From contig QOZS01000039.1 of NCBI GenBank assembly GCA_003576705.1, positions 1-58,039 of the forward strand: 58,039 bases of DNA. The letters are read 5' to 3'. The notes beneath the pieces are model-generated. The model was not told the origin of the DNA. It searched no databases and saw only the letters and a program-made list of their open reading frames with translations. Position 1 is the first letter of the stretch. Every line of letters begins with the position of its first letter. Position numbers and translations under genes: made by a program. Below are positions 43,722 through 53,112 of the stretch, piece by piece. Source of the DNA: Desertibaculum subflavum (GTDB lineage Bacteria > Pseudomonadota > Alphaproteobacteria > Ferrovibrionales > Ferrovibrionaceae).

Positions 43722-44204
43722 TCAGGCACCCTGGGCCGCGAGGCGCGCCAGGTAGTCCAGGGCGCCCTGCAGGATCCAGCCCGCGGCGAGCTTGTCGACC
43801 ACCTCGCCGCGGCGCTTCCGGCTCGTGTCGGCCTCGATCAGCATGCGCTCGACGGCGGAGGTCGAGAGCCGCTCGTCCCAGAAGGCGATCAGCACGGTGC
43901 CCAGATGCGGGTCCAGGTTGCGGGCGAACTGGCGCACCGACTGGCAGCGCGGGCCCTCGGTCCCGTCCATGTTGACCGGCAGGCCCAGGATCACCGCCGC
44001 CACCCGGTCGGCCGCCACCAGATGGGCGATCTTGGCGGCGTCGGTGGCGAACTTGCCGCGCCGGATGGTCTCGCGCGGGGTCGCGACCCGGCGGCCGGCA
44101 TCGGAGATGGCGACGCCGATCGTCTTGGCACCCACATCGAGCCCGACCAGCCGCCCCAGAGGGGGCAACAGCGGGCCCAATTCCGCGATATTGCTGATGA
44201 TCAT
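43722..44204 (-). CDS. ruvX: Putative pre-16S rRNA nuclease (RuvX/YqgF)
   Basis: RuvX/YqgF is an RNase H-fold nuclease involved in maturing the 5' end of 16S rRNA and replaces RuvC in some bacteria. The 160-residue protein has LVGLDVGAKTIGVAISD with the first catalytic Asp, VILGLPVNMDGTEGPRCQSVRQF and FWDERLSTSAVERML. The downstream D in EVVDKLAAGWILQ completes the motif. It is divergent from gatC. Confidence 0.94.
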   Translation of the reverse strand: MIISNIAELGPLLPPLGRLVGLDVGAKTIGVAISDAGRRVATPRETIRRGKFATDAAKIAHLVAADRVAAVILGLPVNMDGTEGPRCQSVRQFARNLDPHLGTVLIAFWDERLSTSAVERMLIEADTSRKRRGEVVDKLAAGWILQGALDYLARLAAQGA

Positions 44205-44293
44205 TCCGGATGCTACTAGCGATCCGCGCCCGGCCGGCCCCCTTGCCGTGTCCTGCCGGATCAGCCCCTCTCAGACGCTCACGAAGGTGGCAC

Positions 44294-44581
44294 ATGTCGC
44301 TCGATAAGGCCACGGTTGCGCGCATTGCGCGGCTCGCCCGCCTGGAAGTTCCCGACGACCAGCTGGAGACGGTCGCCGGCGAGCTCGGCCATATCCTGGC
44401 CTTCGTCGAGCAGCTGAACGAGGTGAACACCCAGGGCGTCGCGCCGATGACGGCGGTGGTGGAGATGGGCCTGCGCCTGCGGGCCGACAAGGTGACCGAG
44501 GGCGGTGACCCGGAGAAGGTACTGGCCAACGCGCCGGAGCGCGCCGGCGACTATTTTGTGGTGCCGAAGGTGGTGGAATGA
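44294..44581 (+). CDS. gatC: Asp/Glu-tRNA amidotransferase subunit C
   Basis: This 95-residue protein matches GatC throughout: VARIARLARLEVPDDQL, GELGHILAFVEQLNEVNT and VAPMTAVVEMGLRLRADKV. GatCAB converts Glu-tRNAGln or Asp-tRNAAsn to the amidated forms in bacteria lacking the matching synthetase. Its stop overlaps gatA by 4 bases. Confidence 0.97.
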   Translation: MSLDKATVARIARLARLEVPDDQLETVAGELGHILAFVEQLNEVNTQGVAPMTAVVEMGLRLRADKVTEGGDPEKVLANAPERAGDYFVVPKVVE

Positions 44582-46062
44582 GTCTCGACCCGGCCAGCCT
44601 GACCATCGCATCCGCGCGCGACGGGCTGAAGGCGAAGCAGTTCTCGGCGGCCGAGCTGGCGGAAGCGGCGATCGGCGCCATGCAGGCGGCGCGCCCGCTC
44701 AACGCCGTGCTGGTCGAGACGCCCGACCGCGCCCGCGCCGATGCCAAGCGCGCCGACCAGCGGCTGGCCAAGGGCGAGGCGGGCGCGCTGGAAGGCATCC
44801 CGCTCGCCATCAAGGATCTGTTCTGCACCGAGGGTGTCGAGACCACCGCCGGTTCGAAGATCCTCAAGGGCTTCAAGCCGACCTACGAGTCGACCGTCAC
44901 CGCCAACCTGTGGCGCGAAGGCGCCGTCATGCTCGGCAAGGTCAACATGGACGAGTTCGCCATGGGCTCGTCGAACGAGACCTCGGCCTATGGGAATGTC
45001 GAGAACCCCTGGCGCCGGCCCGGCGATAACCGGCCGCTGGTGCCGGGCGGCTCCTCCGGCGGCTCGGCCGCGGCCGTCTCGGCCGGCTTCTGCCTCGGCG
45101 CCACCGGCACCGATACCGGCGGCTCGATCCGCCAGCCGGCCGGCTTCACCGGCATCGTCGGCCTGAAGCCGACCTATGGCCGCTGCTCGCGCTGGGGCAT
45201 CGTCGCCTTCGCCTCCTCGCTCGACCAGGCCGGGCCGATGACGCGGAGCGTGCGCGACGCGGCGATCATGCTCGGCGCCATGGCCGGCTTCGACCCGAAG
45301 GATTCGACCTCGGTCGACCTGCCGGTGCCGAACTACGAGGCTTCGGTCGGCCAGAGCGTGAAGGGCCTCAGGATCGGCGTGCCGAAGGAGTACCGGCTCG
45401 ACGGCATGCCGGCGGAGATCGAGACGCTCTGGCAGCAGGGCATCGCCTGGCTCAAGGAGGCCGGCTGCGAGATCGTCGATGTCAGCCTGCCGCACACCAA
45501 ATACGCGCTGCCGGCCTACTACATCGTCGCGCCGGCCGAGGCTTCGTCGAACCTCGCGCGCTATGACGGCGTTCGCTTCGGCCATCGCGCCGCCGGCGCC
45601 AAGGGCATCAACGAGCTCTACGCGAAGACCCGCGGCGAGGGTTTCGGGCCGGAAGTGCGCCGGCGCGTGCTGATCGGCACCTACGTGCTCTCGGCCGGCT
45701 ATTACGACGCCTACTACATCAAGGCGCAGCAGGTGCGCACCCTGATCCTGCGCGATTTCGAGAAGGTGTTCGGCGAGGTCGACGCCCTGCTGGCGCCGAC
45801 CGCGCCCTCCGCCGCCTTCCCGATCGGCGACAAGGCGGACGACCCGATCTCGATGTATCTGAACGACGTCTTCACCGTGCCGGTGAACCTGGCCGGCCTG
45901 CCCGGCATGTCGGTGCCTGCGGGTCTGTCCGCCGACGGCCTGCCGCTCGGCCTGCAGCTGATCGGCAAGGCCTTCGACGAGGCGACCCTGTTCCGCGTCG
46001 GCGCAGCCGTCGAGAAAGCCGCCAACTTCACCGCGCGGCCAAAGCCCTGGTGGAGGGCATGA
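44578..46062 (+). CDS. gatA: Asp/Glu-tRNA amidotransferase subunit A
   Basis: GatA is the glutaminase/amidase subunit of GatCAB. The 494-residue protein has the Ser-cisSer-Lys triad: K79 in PLAIKDLFC, Ser at 159/160 in GGSSGGSAAAV and S183 in GTDTGGSIRQPAGF. The VGLKPTYGRCSRWG segment follows. The ATG overlaps gatC, and the stop overlaps gatB (ATGA at 46059-46062). Confidence 0.98.
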   Translation: MSLDPASLTIASARDGLKAKQFSAAELAEAAIGAMQAARPLNAVLVETPDRARADAKRADQRLAKGEAGALEGIPLAIKDLFCTEGVETTAGSKILKGFKPTYESTVTANLWREGAVMLGKVNMDEFAMGSSNETSAYGNVENPWRRPGDNRPLVPGGSSGGSAAAVSAGFCLGATGTDTGGSIRQPAGFTGIVGLKPTYGRCSRWGIVAFASSLDQAGPMTRSVRDAAIMLGAMAGFDPKDSTSVDLPVPNYEASVGQSVKGLRIGVPKEYRLDGMPAEIETLWQQGIAWLKEAGCEIVDVSLPHTKYALPAYYIVAPAEASSNLARYDGVRFGHRAAGAKGINELYAKTRGEGFGPEVRRRVLIGTYVLSAGYYDAYYIKAQQVRTLILRDFEKVFGEVDALLAPTAPSAAFPIGDKADDPISMYLNDVFTVPVNLAGLPGMSVPAGLSADGLPLGLQLIGKAFDEATLFRVGAAVEKAANFTARPKPWWRA

Positions 46063-46064
46063 GC

Positions 46065-47519
46065 ATGAGCAACCTGATCAAGGGCGAGACGGGCGAGTGG
46101 GAGATCGTCATCGGCATGGAGGTGCATGCCCAGGTGATCTCCGAGTCCAAGCTGTTCTCCGGCGCGGCCACGGCGTTCGGCGCCGAGCCCAACAGCCAGG
46201 TGTCGCTGGTCGACGCGGCAATGCCGGGCATGCTGCCCGTCATCAACGAGGCGGCGGTGCGCCAGGCGGTGAAGACCGGGCTCGGCCTGCAGGCGAAGAT
46301 CAACCTGCGCTCGATCTTCGACCGCAAGAACTACTTCTATCCCGATCTGCCGGCCGGCTATCAGATCTCGCAATACCAGCACCCGATCGTCGGCACCGGC
46401 AGCCTGACCATCGAGCTCGCCGACGGCTCGAGCCGCGAGATCGGCATCACCCGGCTGCATCTGGAGCAGGATGCCGGCAAGAGCCTGCACGACCAGTCCC
46501 CCTCCTCCACCTATATCGACCTCAACCGGGCGGGGGTGGCGCTGATGGAGATCGTGTCGGAGCCGGACCTGCGCTCGTCGGAGGAGGCCGGCGCCTATCT
46601 CGCCAAGATGCGCTCGATCCTGCGCTATCTCGGCACCTGCGACGGCAACATGGAGGAAGGCTCCATGCGCGCCGACGTGAACGTCTCGGTGCGCAAGCCC
46701 GGCGGCCCGCTCGGCACGCGCTGCGAGATCAAGAACGTCAACTCGGTCCGCTTCGTGAAGCAGGCGATCGAGTACGAGGCGCGGCGCCAGATCGAGCTGA
46801 TCGAGGGCGGCGGCAAGGTCGACCAGGAGACGCGGCTGTTCGATACCGGCCGCGGCGTCACGCGCTCGATGCGCTCCAAGGAGGAGGCGCATGACTACCG
46901 CTACTTCCCCGACCCCGATCTCGTGCCGCTGGTGCTGGCGCCCGAATTCGTCGAGCGGCTGAAGGAGGAACTGCCGGAACTTCCGGACACCAAGAAGCAG
47001 CGCTTCGTGCGCGAGCTCGGCCTCTCGCCCTACGACGCCGAGGTGCTGGTCGCCGAGAAGGAGAGCGCCGATTTCTTCGAGGCCGTGGCCAAGGGCCGCG
47101 ATGCCAAGACGGCAGCGAACTGGGTCACCGGCGAGTATTTCGCCGCGCTGAACCGCGCGGGCGCGACGATCGCCGAGTTCCCGGTCAGCGCCGAGAAGCT
47201 CGGCGAGCTGATCGACCTCGTCGCCGACGGCACGCTCTCCAACCGGCTCGCCAAGGACGTGTTCGAGGGCATGGCCGAGACCGGCAAGAGCGCGGCCGAG
47301 ATCGTCGCCGAACGGGGCCTCAAGCAGGTCTCCGATACCGGCGCCATCGAGGCGGCGATCGACAAGGTGATCGCCGCCAATGCCGACAAGGTGGCCGAAT
47401 ACCGGGCCGGCAAGGACAAGCTCTACGGCTTCTTCGTCGGCCAGGTGATGAAGGCGATGGGCGGCAAGGCCAACCCCCAGGCCCTTAACGATCTGCTCAA
47501 GAGGAAGCTCTCGGCCTAG
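46065..47519 (+). CDS. gatB: Asp/Glu-tRNA amidotransferase subunit B
   Basis: GatB carries the kinase-like site that activates tRNA-bound Glu or Asp and the tRNA-binding YqeY tail. The 484-residue protein has VIGMEVHAQVISESKLFSGA, the metal motif HDQSPSSTYIDLNRAGVALMEI (cited in part) and the YFPDPDLVPL segment. ATG 46065 has GGAGG 8 bases upstream; ATG 46059 overlaps the gatA stop and is an alternative. Confidence 0.98.
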   Translation: MSNLIKGETGEWEIVIGMEVHAQVISESKLFSGAATAFGAEPNSQVSLVDAAMPGMLPVINEAAVRQAVKTGLGLQAKINLRSIFDRKNYFYPDLPAGYQISQYQHPIVGTGSLTIELADGSSREIGITRLHLEQDAGKSLHDQSPSSTYIDLNRAGVALMEIVSEPDLRSSEEAGAYLAKMRSILRYLGTCDGNMEEGSMRADVNVSVRKPGGPLGTRCEIKNVNSVRFVKQAIEYEARRQIELIEGGGKVDQETRLFDTGRGVTRSMRSKEEAHDYRYFPDPDLVPLVLAPEFVERLKEELPELPDTKKQRFVRELGLSPYDAEVLVAEKESADFFEAVAKGRDAKTAANWVTGEYFAALNRAGATIAEFPVSAEKLGELIDLVADGTLSNRLAKDVFEGMAETGKSAAEIVAERGLKQVSDTGAIEAAIDKVIAANADKVAEYRAGKDKLYGFFVGQVMKAMGGKANPQALNDLLKRKLSA

Positions 47520-47680
47520 AAATCCTTCGCGCCCGGCGAAAAATCGGGAGAAAGCCTCAACTTTTAAGAGGCGGGCGACGCCCAAGTGTTGAGCAAAATT
47601 TAAGAGAAGTCGGCTGTGTTAGGCGCGCCGCCCGGGGCTGCGCCCGCGGCACCATGTTTGCCAGCCGAAAGTGTTCTGCG

Positions 47681-47905
47681 ATGAAGAAATTTGAGATCGG
47701 CGTCTACAACAAGAAGGTGCGGGAGCTGGTCAAGATAGGCGAGCGGCACAAGAACCTCGCCGATTCCTGGGCCGACCTGCATTACATTGAGATCGCGGCC
47801 AATGACGAGGCCGAGGCGCGCGCCAAGCTCGACCGCCGCTACCCCGCGGCCGAAGGCTATGTCATCGAAGGCGTGATGCTGAGCGCCGCCGACAAGTTCG
47901 CCTGA
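47681..47905 (+). CDS. Small conserved hypothetical protein
   Basis: This 74-residue protein starts MKKFEIGVYNKKVRELVKIG and contains YIEIAANDEAEARAKLDRRYP, an alpha/beta pattern similar to small conserved alphaproteobacterial proteins. No function is known to me. No clear ribosome-binding site precedes ATG 47681; ATG 47654 would add nine residues. The upstream stretch (47520-47680) is partly AT-rich and contains TTAA sequences. Confidence 0.7.
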   Translation: MKKFEIGVYNKKVRELVKIGERHKNLADSWADLHYIEIAANDEAEARAKLDRRYPAAEGYVIEGVMLSAADKFA

Positions 47906-48007
47906 TTCCGTTCGGCCCGAGCGGCAAAGCGCGGCCTCCACCCGCGCGATTGCGCCCCCCGTCCCTTCCCCGCATGCTGGCGCAAAGCCGCGTGCGGAGG
48001 GACGCCC

Positions 48008-48727
48008 ATGATCGATCTGTACTACTGGCCCACCCCGAACGGGTGGAAGGTCACCATCATGCTGGAGGAGTGCGGCCTCCCCTATAAGCTGCACCCGGTC
48101 AATATCGGCCGCGGCGATCAGTTCCAGCCGGCCTTCCTCGCCATCAGCCCGAACAACCGTATGCCCGCGATCGTCGACCACGATCCGCCAGGCGGCGGCG
48201 CGGCCGTCTCGGTGTTCGAGAGCGCGGCCATCCTGATGTACCTCGCGGAGAAGACCGGTCGGTTCATGCCGAAGGACCTGCGCGGCCGCGTCGCCGTGAC
48301 GGAATGGCTGTTCTGGCAGATGGGCGGGCTCGGCCCCATGTCGGGACAGAACACGCATTTCCGCGCCTATGCGCCGGAGAAGCTGCCCTATGCCATCGAC
48401 CGCTATACCAAGGAGGTCAACCGCCTCTACGGGGTGATGGATCGCCAGCTGGCGAAGACCGGCGCCTTCCTCGCCGGCGACTATTCGATCGCCGACATGG
48501 CGTCCTGGCCCTGGGTCGTGCCGTGGGAGCGCCAGGGCCAGAATCTGGCCGACTTCCCGAATCTGAAGCGCTGGTTCGAGACCATGAAGGCGCGGCCGGC
48601 GGTGACCAAGGGCTTCGAGATCGGCAAGGAGCTGCGCAACCCGGCCGGCATGGACGACGCGGCGAAGAAAGTGCTGTTCGGCCAGACCGCGCAGTCGACC
48701 GCCCAGGCCGCAGGCGCGGCGCGCTGA
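48008..48727 (+). CDS. Glutathione S-transferase family protein (YfcG/Nu-like)
   Basis: This 239-residue GST has the YfcG pattern MIDLYYWPTPNGWKVT with T9 and N11, the active-site pair of disulfide-bond reductase GSTs. ESAAILMYLAEKTGRFMPKD binds GSH, and GDYSIADMASWPWV is the C-terminal signature. It is a clear paralogue of the GST at 52495. GGAGGG precedes the ATG by 6 bases. It opens a run of six genes. Confidence 0.92.
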   Translation: MIDLYYWPTPNGWKVTIMLEECGLPYKLHPVNIGRGDQFQPAFLAISPNNRMPAIVDHDPPGGGAAVSVFESAAILMYLAEKTGRFMPKDLRGRVAVTEWLFWQMGGLGPMSGQNTHFRAYAPEKLPYAIDRYTKEVNRLYGVMDRQLAKTGAFLAGDYSIADMASWPWVVPWERQGQNLADFPNLKRWFETMKARPAVTKGFEIGKELRNPAGMDDAAKKVLFGQTAQSTAQAAGAAR

Positions 48728-48768
48728 CACCGCCGCGCAGGTCGGAAAACAGTCAGGGGAGAAACAAG

Positions 48769-50043
48769 ATGAAGCTCGCACGCCTCGCAACGATTACTTT
48801 GCTTGCATCGCTACTCGCAGGGCCAGTGCTCGCCCAGGGCCTGCCCAAGGCGGACAAGCCCGAGGATGTCGGGCTCTCCGGCGCGCGGCTGAAGCGGCTC
48901 TCCGACGTCATGAAGGCCGGTGTCGCCAAGGGCGAGATTCCCGGCGCCGTGGTCCTGATCGCCCGCAACGGCAAGGTCGGTTATGTCGAGGCCTTCGGCT
49001 TCCGCGACGCGGAGGCGAAGGCGCCGATGAAGCCGGACGCGATCTTCCGCCTCGCCTCCATGACCAAGCCCTTCACCTCGCTCGCCGCCATGATGCTGGC
49101 GGAAGAAGGCAAGCTCGAGATCGCCTATCCGGTGTCGCGCTACCTGCCGGAGTTCAAGGACCTGAAAGTCGGCGTCGAGGTGAGGGACGGCGGCGGCACG
49201 ATCAACCTGACCACCGAACCGGTGAAGCGCGAGATGACGGTGCAGGACCTGATGCGCCACACATCGGGCCTGACCTATGGCGTGTTCGGCCAGTCGGAGG
49301 TGAAGAAGCAGTACAACGCCGCCAAGGCGCTCGATGCCGGCCAGACCAATGCGGAGCTGGTGGCCAAGCTCAGCAAGATCCCGCTGCAGTATCAGCCGGG
49401 CACGACCTGGGAGTATTCGATGTCGACCGACGTGCTGGCGCGCGTGGTCGAGGTCGCCTCGGGCATGGATTTCGACCAGTTCGTCGCGACCCGCATCGCC
49501 AAGCCGCTGAAGCTCGCCGATAGCGGCTTCTGGGTCGAACAGGCGAAGCAGGGCCGCATCGCGGCGCCGCCCAAGGGCGTCAACGTGCCGGTCGTGACCG
49601 CCAAGCCGAACTGGTTCTCCGGCGGCGGCGGCATGGTCGGAACGGCTGCGGACTACGTGCGTTTCTGCCAGATGCTGTTGAACGGCGGCCAGCTCGACGG
49701 CGTGCGGCTGGTCTCGCGCAAGACGATCGAGCTGATGACCGCGAACCACCTGCCGCCCGGCATCCAGTACGGCGCGGCGACGCCGGTGCTGTTCCAGGCG
49801 CTGGCGCCGACGCCCGAATTCGGCCAGGGCTTCGGCCTCGGCTTCGCGGTGCGCACCGATACCGGCCGCAACCCGCTGCACGGCTCGCAGGGCGACTACT
49901 TCTGGGGCGGCGCCTACGGCACCTATTTCTGGATCGATCCGAAGGAGAAGCTGATCGCCATCCTGATGATGCAGGCGCCCGCGGCGCGGCTGCACTACCG
50001 TTACCTGATGCGCGAGATGGTGTATCAGGCGATCGTCAATTGA
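48769..50043 (+). CDS. Exported serine hydrolase (beta-lactamase/esterase family)
   Basis: This 424-residue protein has a signal peptide (about 1-22, cleavage near LAQ) and the class C beta-lactamase/esterase fold. Catalytic S97-x-x-K100 lies in RLASMTKP, Y216-S-M in TTWEYSMSTD, and SGGGGMVGTAADYVRF follows. RHTSGLTYG is also typical. Members act as esterases or DD-peptidase-like enzymes; beta-lactam hydrolysis cannot be inferred. GGGGAG is 7 bases before the ATG. Confidence 0.92.
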   Translation: MKLARLATITLLASLLAGPVLAQGLPKADKPEDVGLSGARLKRLSDVMKAGVAKGEIPGAVVLIARNGKVGYVEAFGFRDAEAKAPMKPDAIFRLASMTKPFTSLAAMMLAEEGKLEIAYPVSRYLPEFKDLKVGVEVRDGGGTINLTTEPVKREMTVQDLMRHTSGLTYGVFGQSEVKKQYNAAKALDAGQTNAELVAKLSKIPLQYQPGTTWEYSMSTDVLARVVEVASGMDFDQFVATRIAKPLKLADSGFWVEQAKQGRIAAPPKGVNVPVVTAKPNWFSGGGGMVGTAADYVRFCQMLLNGGQLDGVRLVSRKTIELMTANHLPPGIQYGAATPVLFQALAPTPEFGQGFGLGFAVRTDTGRNPLHGSQGDYFWGGAYGTYFWIDPKEKLIAILMMQAPAARLHYRYLMREMVYQAIVN

Positions 50044-50053
50044 GGGGACGGGC

Positions 50054-51310
50054 ATGGCGACGATACGCGCGGTGAAGTGGGAAGCCGAGAGCTTCGCCGA
50101 GGTCGAGGCCGAAGCGGTCGGGCTGTCGACCGGCCGGCTCGGCCGGCTCGGCGCGGCGCTGCAGAACGGCGTCGACACAGGCGAGATTCCCGGCGCCATC
50201 GCCCTGATCATGCGCGACGGCAAAATCGGCTATCGGCAGTGCTTCGGCTTCCGCGACCGGGAGGCCAAGGCGCCGATGCAGGCCGACGCCATCTTCCGCA
50301 TCGCCTCGATGACCAAGCCGATCGTCTCGCTCGCGGTGATGATGCTGGTCGAGGAAGGCAGGATCCAGATCGGCTATCCGGCCTCGCGCTGGCTGCCGGA
50401 ACTGGCGGATCTGAAAGTGGCGATCGAGGACCGGCCGAGCGCGGATGCGATCGGCGTCGCCGTCGAGCCGATGCGGCGCGAGATCACCGTGCAGGACCTG
50501 CTGCGCCACACTTCGGGGCTGAGCTACGGCTTCATGGGCGAGAGCCCGGTGCACAAGCTGTACATGCGGCGCGACCCGATGAACCGCAACCTGACCAATG
50601 CCGAGGCGGTCGCGCGGCTGGCCGAGATCCCGCTGCGCTTCCAGCCAGGCACCACCTGGGAGTACTCGGTCGCGACCGACGTGCTCGGACGGCTGGTGGA
50701 AGTGGTGTCGGGGCAGCCGCTCGACGCGTTCATCGCGGAGCGGATCACCGGCCCGCTCGGCATGACGGATACCGGCTTCTGGGTGCCGGACGACAAGAAG
50801 CACCGGCTGGCCCAGGCGCAGGTGGTCGCCGCCACCGGCAAGCGGCCGGCGATGATCGATGTCGATACCAAGCCGAAGCGGCTCGGCGGCGGTGGCGGCC
50901 TAGTTTCGACCACGGCGGACTATGCGCGCTTCTGCCAGATGCTGCTGAACGGCGGCGAGATCGACGGCACGCGCTTCGTCTCGCGCAAGACGCTCGACTG
51001 GATGACGGCCGACCACCTGAACCCGGAGATCGTCACCAGCCCGGCGGCGCGCGAGCGCATCAAGTCGATGTCGCCCGGGGCTGCCAACGGGCTCGGCTTC
51101 GGCCTCGGCTTCGGCGTGCGCGTGGCGCAGGGGCGGAACGTGCTGCCGGGCTCGGTCGGCGACTATTTCTGGGCCGGCTCGCAGGGCACCTGCTTCTGGA
51201 TCGACCCCAAGGAGCGGCTGTTCGCCGTGTTCATGATGCAGGCGCCGGAGGAGCGCGAGCACTACCGCATCCTGATGCGCGAGCTGGTCTATCAGGCGGT
51301 GGTGGACTGA
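50054..51310 (+). CDS. Serine hydrolase paralogue (beta-lactamase/esterase family)
   Basis: This 418-residue protein is a close paralogue of the upstream hydrolase, sharing CFGFRDREAKAPMQADAIFR and S85-x-x-K88, and Y-S-V in TTWEYSVATD. It lacks an N-terminal signal peptide, so it is likely cytoplasmic. The GGGGGGLVSTTADYARF segment matches its neighbour. The gap to the previous gene is 10 bases. Confidence 0.92.
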   Translation: MATIRAVKWEAESFAEVEAEAVGLSTGRLGRLGAALQNGVDTGEIPGAIALIMRDGKIGYRQCFGFRDREAKAPMQADAIFRIASMTKPIVSLAVMMLVEEGRIQIGYPASRWLPELADLKVAIEDRPSADAIGVAVEPMRREITVQDLLRHTSGLSYGFMGESPVHKLYMRRDPMNRNLTNAEAVARLAEIPLRFQPGTTWEYSVATDVLGRLVEVVSGQPLDAFIAERITGPLGMTDTGFWVPDDKKHRLAQAQVVAATGKRPAMIDVDTKPKRLGGGGGLVSTTADYARFCQMLLNGGEIDGTRFVSRKTLDWMTADHLNPEIVTSPAARERIKSMSPGAANGLGFGLGFGVRVAQGRNVLPGSVGDYFWAGSQGTCFWIDPKERLFAVFMMQAPEEREHYRILMRELVYQAVVD

Positions 51311-51315
51311 GCCGA

Positions 51316-52482
51316 ATGACCACGCCCGAGAACAAGAAGGCCGGGGAGATGAAGCCCGGCACCCTGCTCGCGCAGGCGCTCGGCACCATCGAGCCGGTCT
51401 ATGGCGAGCTGGTGCCGCCGGTGCATTTCGCCACCACCTACGAGCGGGCCGAGGACGGCAGCTATCCCCGCGGCCGCGTCTATGGCCGCGACCAGAACCC
51501 GAGCTACGACCAGGCGGAGCAGGTTCTCGCCCGGCTGGAAGGCGGCGAAGAGGCGCTGCTCTTCGCCTCCGGCATGGCGGCGGCGACGGCGGTGTTCCTG
51601 GCGCTCTCGCCGGGCGACCATGTGGTGGCGCCCAAGGTGATGTACTGGGCGCTGCGCAAATGGCTGATGGAGACCGGCACCCGGCTCGGCCTCAAGGTTG
51701 AGCTGGTCGATGCAGATGACATCGACGCCATCGCCCGCGCGGTGAAGCCCGGCAGGACGAAGCTGGTTTGGCTCGAGACGCCGGCCAACCCGACCTGGAT
51801 CGTCACCGACATCGCCGCCGCCGCCGACATCGCCCGCAAGGCCGGCGCGGCGCTCGCCGTCGATTCGACGGTGGCGACGCCGATCCTGACGCGGCCGATC
51901 GAGCATGGCGCCGACATCGTGATGCACGCGGCGACCAAGTATCTCAACGGCCATTCCGACGTGCTGGCCGGTGCGCTGATCGCCGCGCGCAAGGACGAGT
52001 TCTGGGCCCGCGTGCGCGGCAATCGGCCCGGCATCGGCGGCATCCTCGGGCCGATGGAGGCCTGGCTGCTGCTGCGCGGCATGCGCACCTTGCATCTGCG
52101 CGTCGCCCAGGCTTCGCGCTCCGCCGCCGCCATTGCCGCCTTCTGCCAGACGCATGCCGGCTGTATCGGCGTGCTCTATCCCGGCCTGCCGAACAGCCCC
52201 GGCCATGCCGCGGCAGCGCGGCAGATGCAGGGCGGTTTCGGCGGCATGCTGTCGATCCGCACCAAGGGCGGCGAGCAAGGTGCCTTCAAGGTCGCCGCCG
52301 CGCTGCAGCTGTTCAAGCGCGCGACCTCGCTCGGCGGCGTCGAGAGCCTGGTCGAGCATCGCGCCTCGATCGAAGGCGCCGGCTCCCCGGCGCCGCCCGA
52401 CCTGCTCCGCCTCTCCGTCGGCATCGAGGAGACCGACGACCTGATCGCCGATCTGGACCGGGCGCTGAACACGGTTCGCTAG
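51316..52482 (+). CDS. Cys/Met metabolism PLP-dependent enzyme (cystathionine synthase/lyase-like)
   Basis: This 388-residue enzyme belongs to the trans-sulfuration family: PLP Lys208 in MHAATKYLNGHSDVLAG, YGRDQNPSYDQAEQVLARLEGG in place of the usual YSRYGNPT, and ETPANPTW. The altered YGRDQNPS loop suggests an unusual substrate. It may be a gamma-synthase, gamma-lyase or related carbon-sulfur enzyme. It starts 5 bases after the previous stop. Confidence 0.88.
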   Translation: MTTPENKKAGEMKPGTLLAQALGTIEPVYGELVPPVHFATTYERAEDGSYPRGRVYGRDQNPSYDQAEQVLARLEGGEEALLFASGMAAATAVFLALSPGDHVVAPKVMYWALRKWLMETGTRLGLKVELVDADDIDAIARAVKPGRTKLVWLETPANPTWIVTDIAAAADIARKAGAALAVDSTVATPILTRPIEHGADIVMHAATKYLNGHSDVLAGALIAARKDEFWARVRGNRPGIGGILGPMEAWLLLRGMRTLHLRVAQASRSAAAIAAFCQTHAGCIGVLYPGLPNSPGHAAAARQMQGGFGGMLSIRTKGGEQGAFKVAAALQLFKRATSLGGVESLVEHRASIEGAGSPAPPDLLRLSVGIEETDDLIADLDRALNTVR

Positions 52483-52494
52483 AAGGAAACCCGC

Positions 52495-53112
52495 ATGATC
52501 GATCTCTACACCTGGGGCACGCCGAACGGCCGCAAGATCTCCGTCGCGCTGGAGGAGCTTGGGCTCCCCTACAAGACCTTCCCGATCAATATCTCGAAGA
52601 ACGACCAGTTCGCGCCCGACTTCCTGAAGATCAGCCCGAACAACAAGATCCCGGCGATCGTCGATCACGACGGGCCGGGCGGCAAGCCGCACTCGATCTT
52701 CGAGAGCGGCGCCATCCTGATCTATCTGGCGGAGAAGACCGGCAAGCTGATGCCGAAGGATCCGGTCGGCCGCTCGGTCTGCCTGCAATGGCTGATGTTC
52801 CAGATGGGCGGGCTGGGGCCGATGTGCGGTCAGGCGCACCATTTCCGCCGCTTCGCCCCCGAGCAGATCCCCTATGCGATCAAGCGCTATACCGACGAGG
52901 CGGCCCGGCTCTACGGCGTGATGGACAAGCGGCTGGCCGAGGCCAAGTTCCTGGCGGGCGACGAGTATTCCATCGCCGATATCGCGAGCTATCCCTGGAT
53001 CGCGCGGCACGAGTGGCAGGGCCAGGATCTCGCGACCTTCCCCAACCTGAAGCGCTGGTACGACGCCATTACCGCCCGGCCGGCCACCGATCGCGGCTTC
53101 AAGGTGCCGTGA
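52495..53112 (+). CDS. Glutathione S-transferase family protein (YfcG/Nu-like)
   Basis: This 205-residue GST starts MIDLYTWGTPNGRKISVALE with T9 and N11 and carries FESGAILIYLAEKTGKLMPKD and DEYSIADIASYPWIARHEW. It is the shorter paralogue of the GST at 48008, lacking that protein's C-terminal extension. AAGGA lies 7 bases before the ATG, and the stop overlaps the next gene. Confidence 0.92.
   Translation: MIDLYTWGTPNGRKISVALEELGLPYKTFPINISKNDQFAPDFLKISPNNKIPAIVDHDGPGGKPHSIFESGAILIYLAEKTGKLMPKDPVGRSVCLQWLMFQMGGLGPMCGQAHHFRRFAPEQIPYAIKRYTDEAARLYGVMDKRLAEAKFLAGDEYSIADIASYPWIARHEWQGQDLATFPNLKRWYDAITARPATDRGFKVP

Noticed and set aside
45714..47585. 623-codon minus-strand frame opposite gatA/gatB
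   Set aside because: GatA and GatB are certain on the plus strand and this frame has no recognisable domain.
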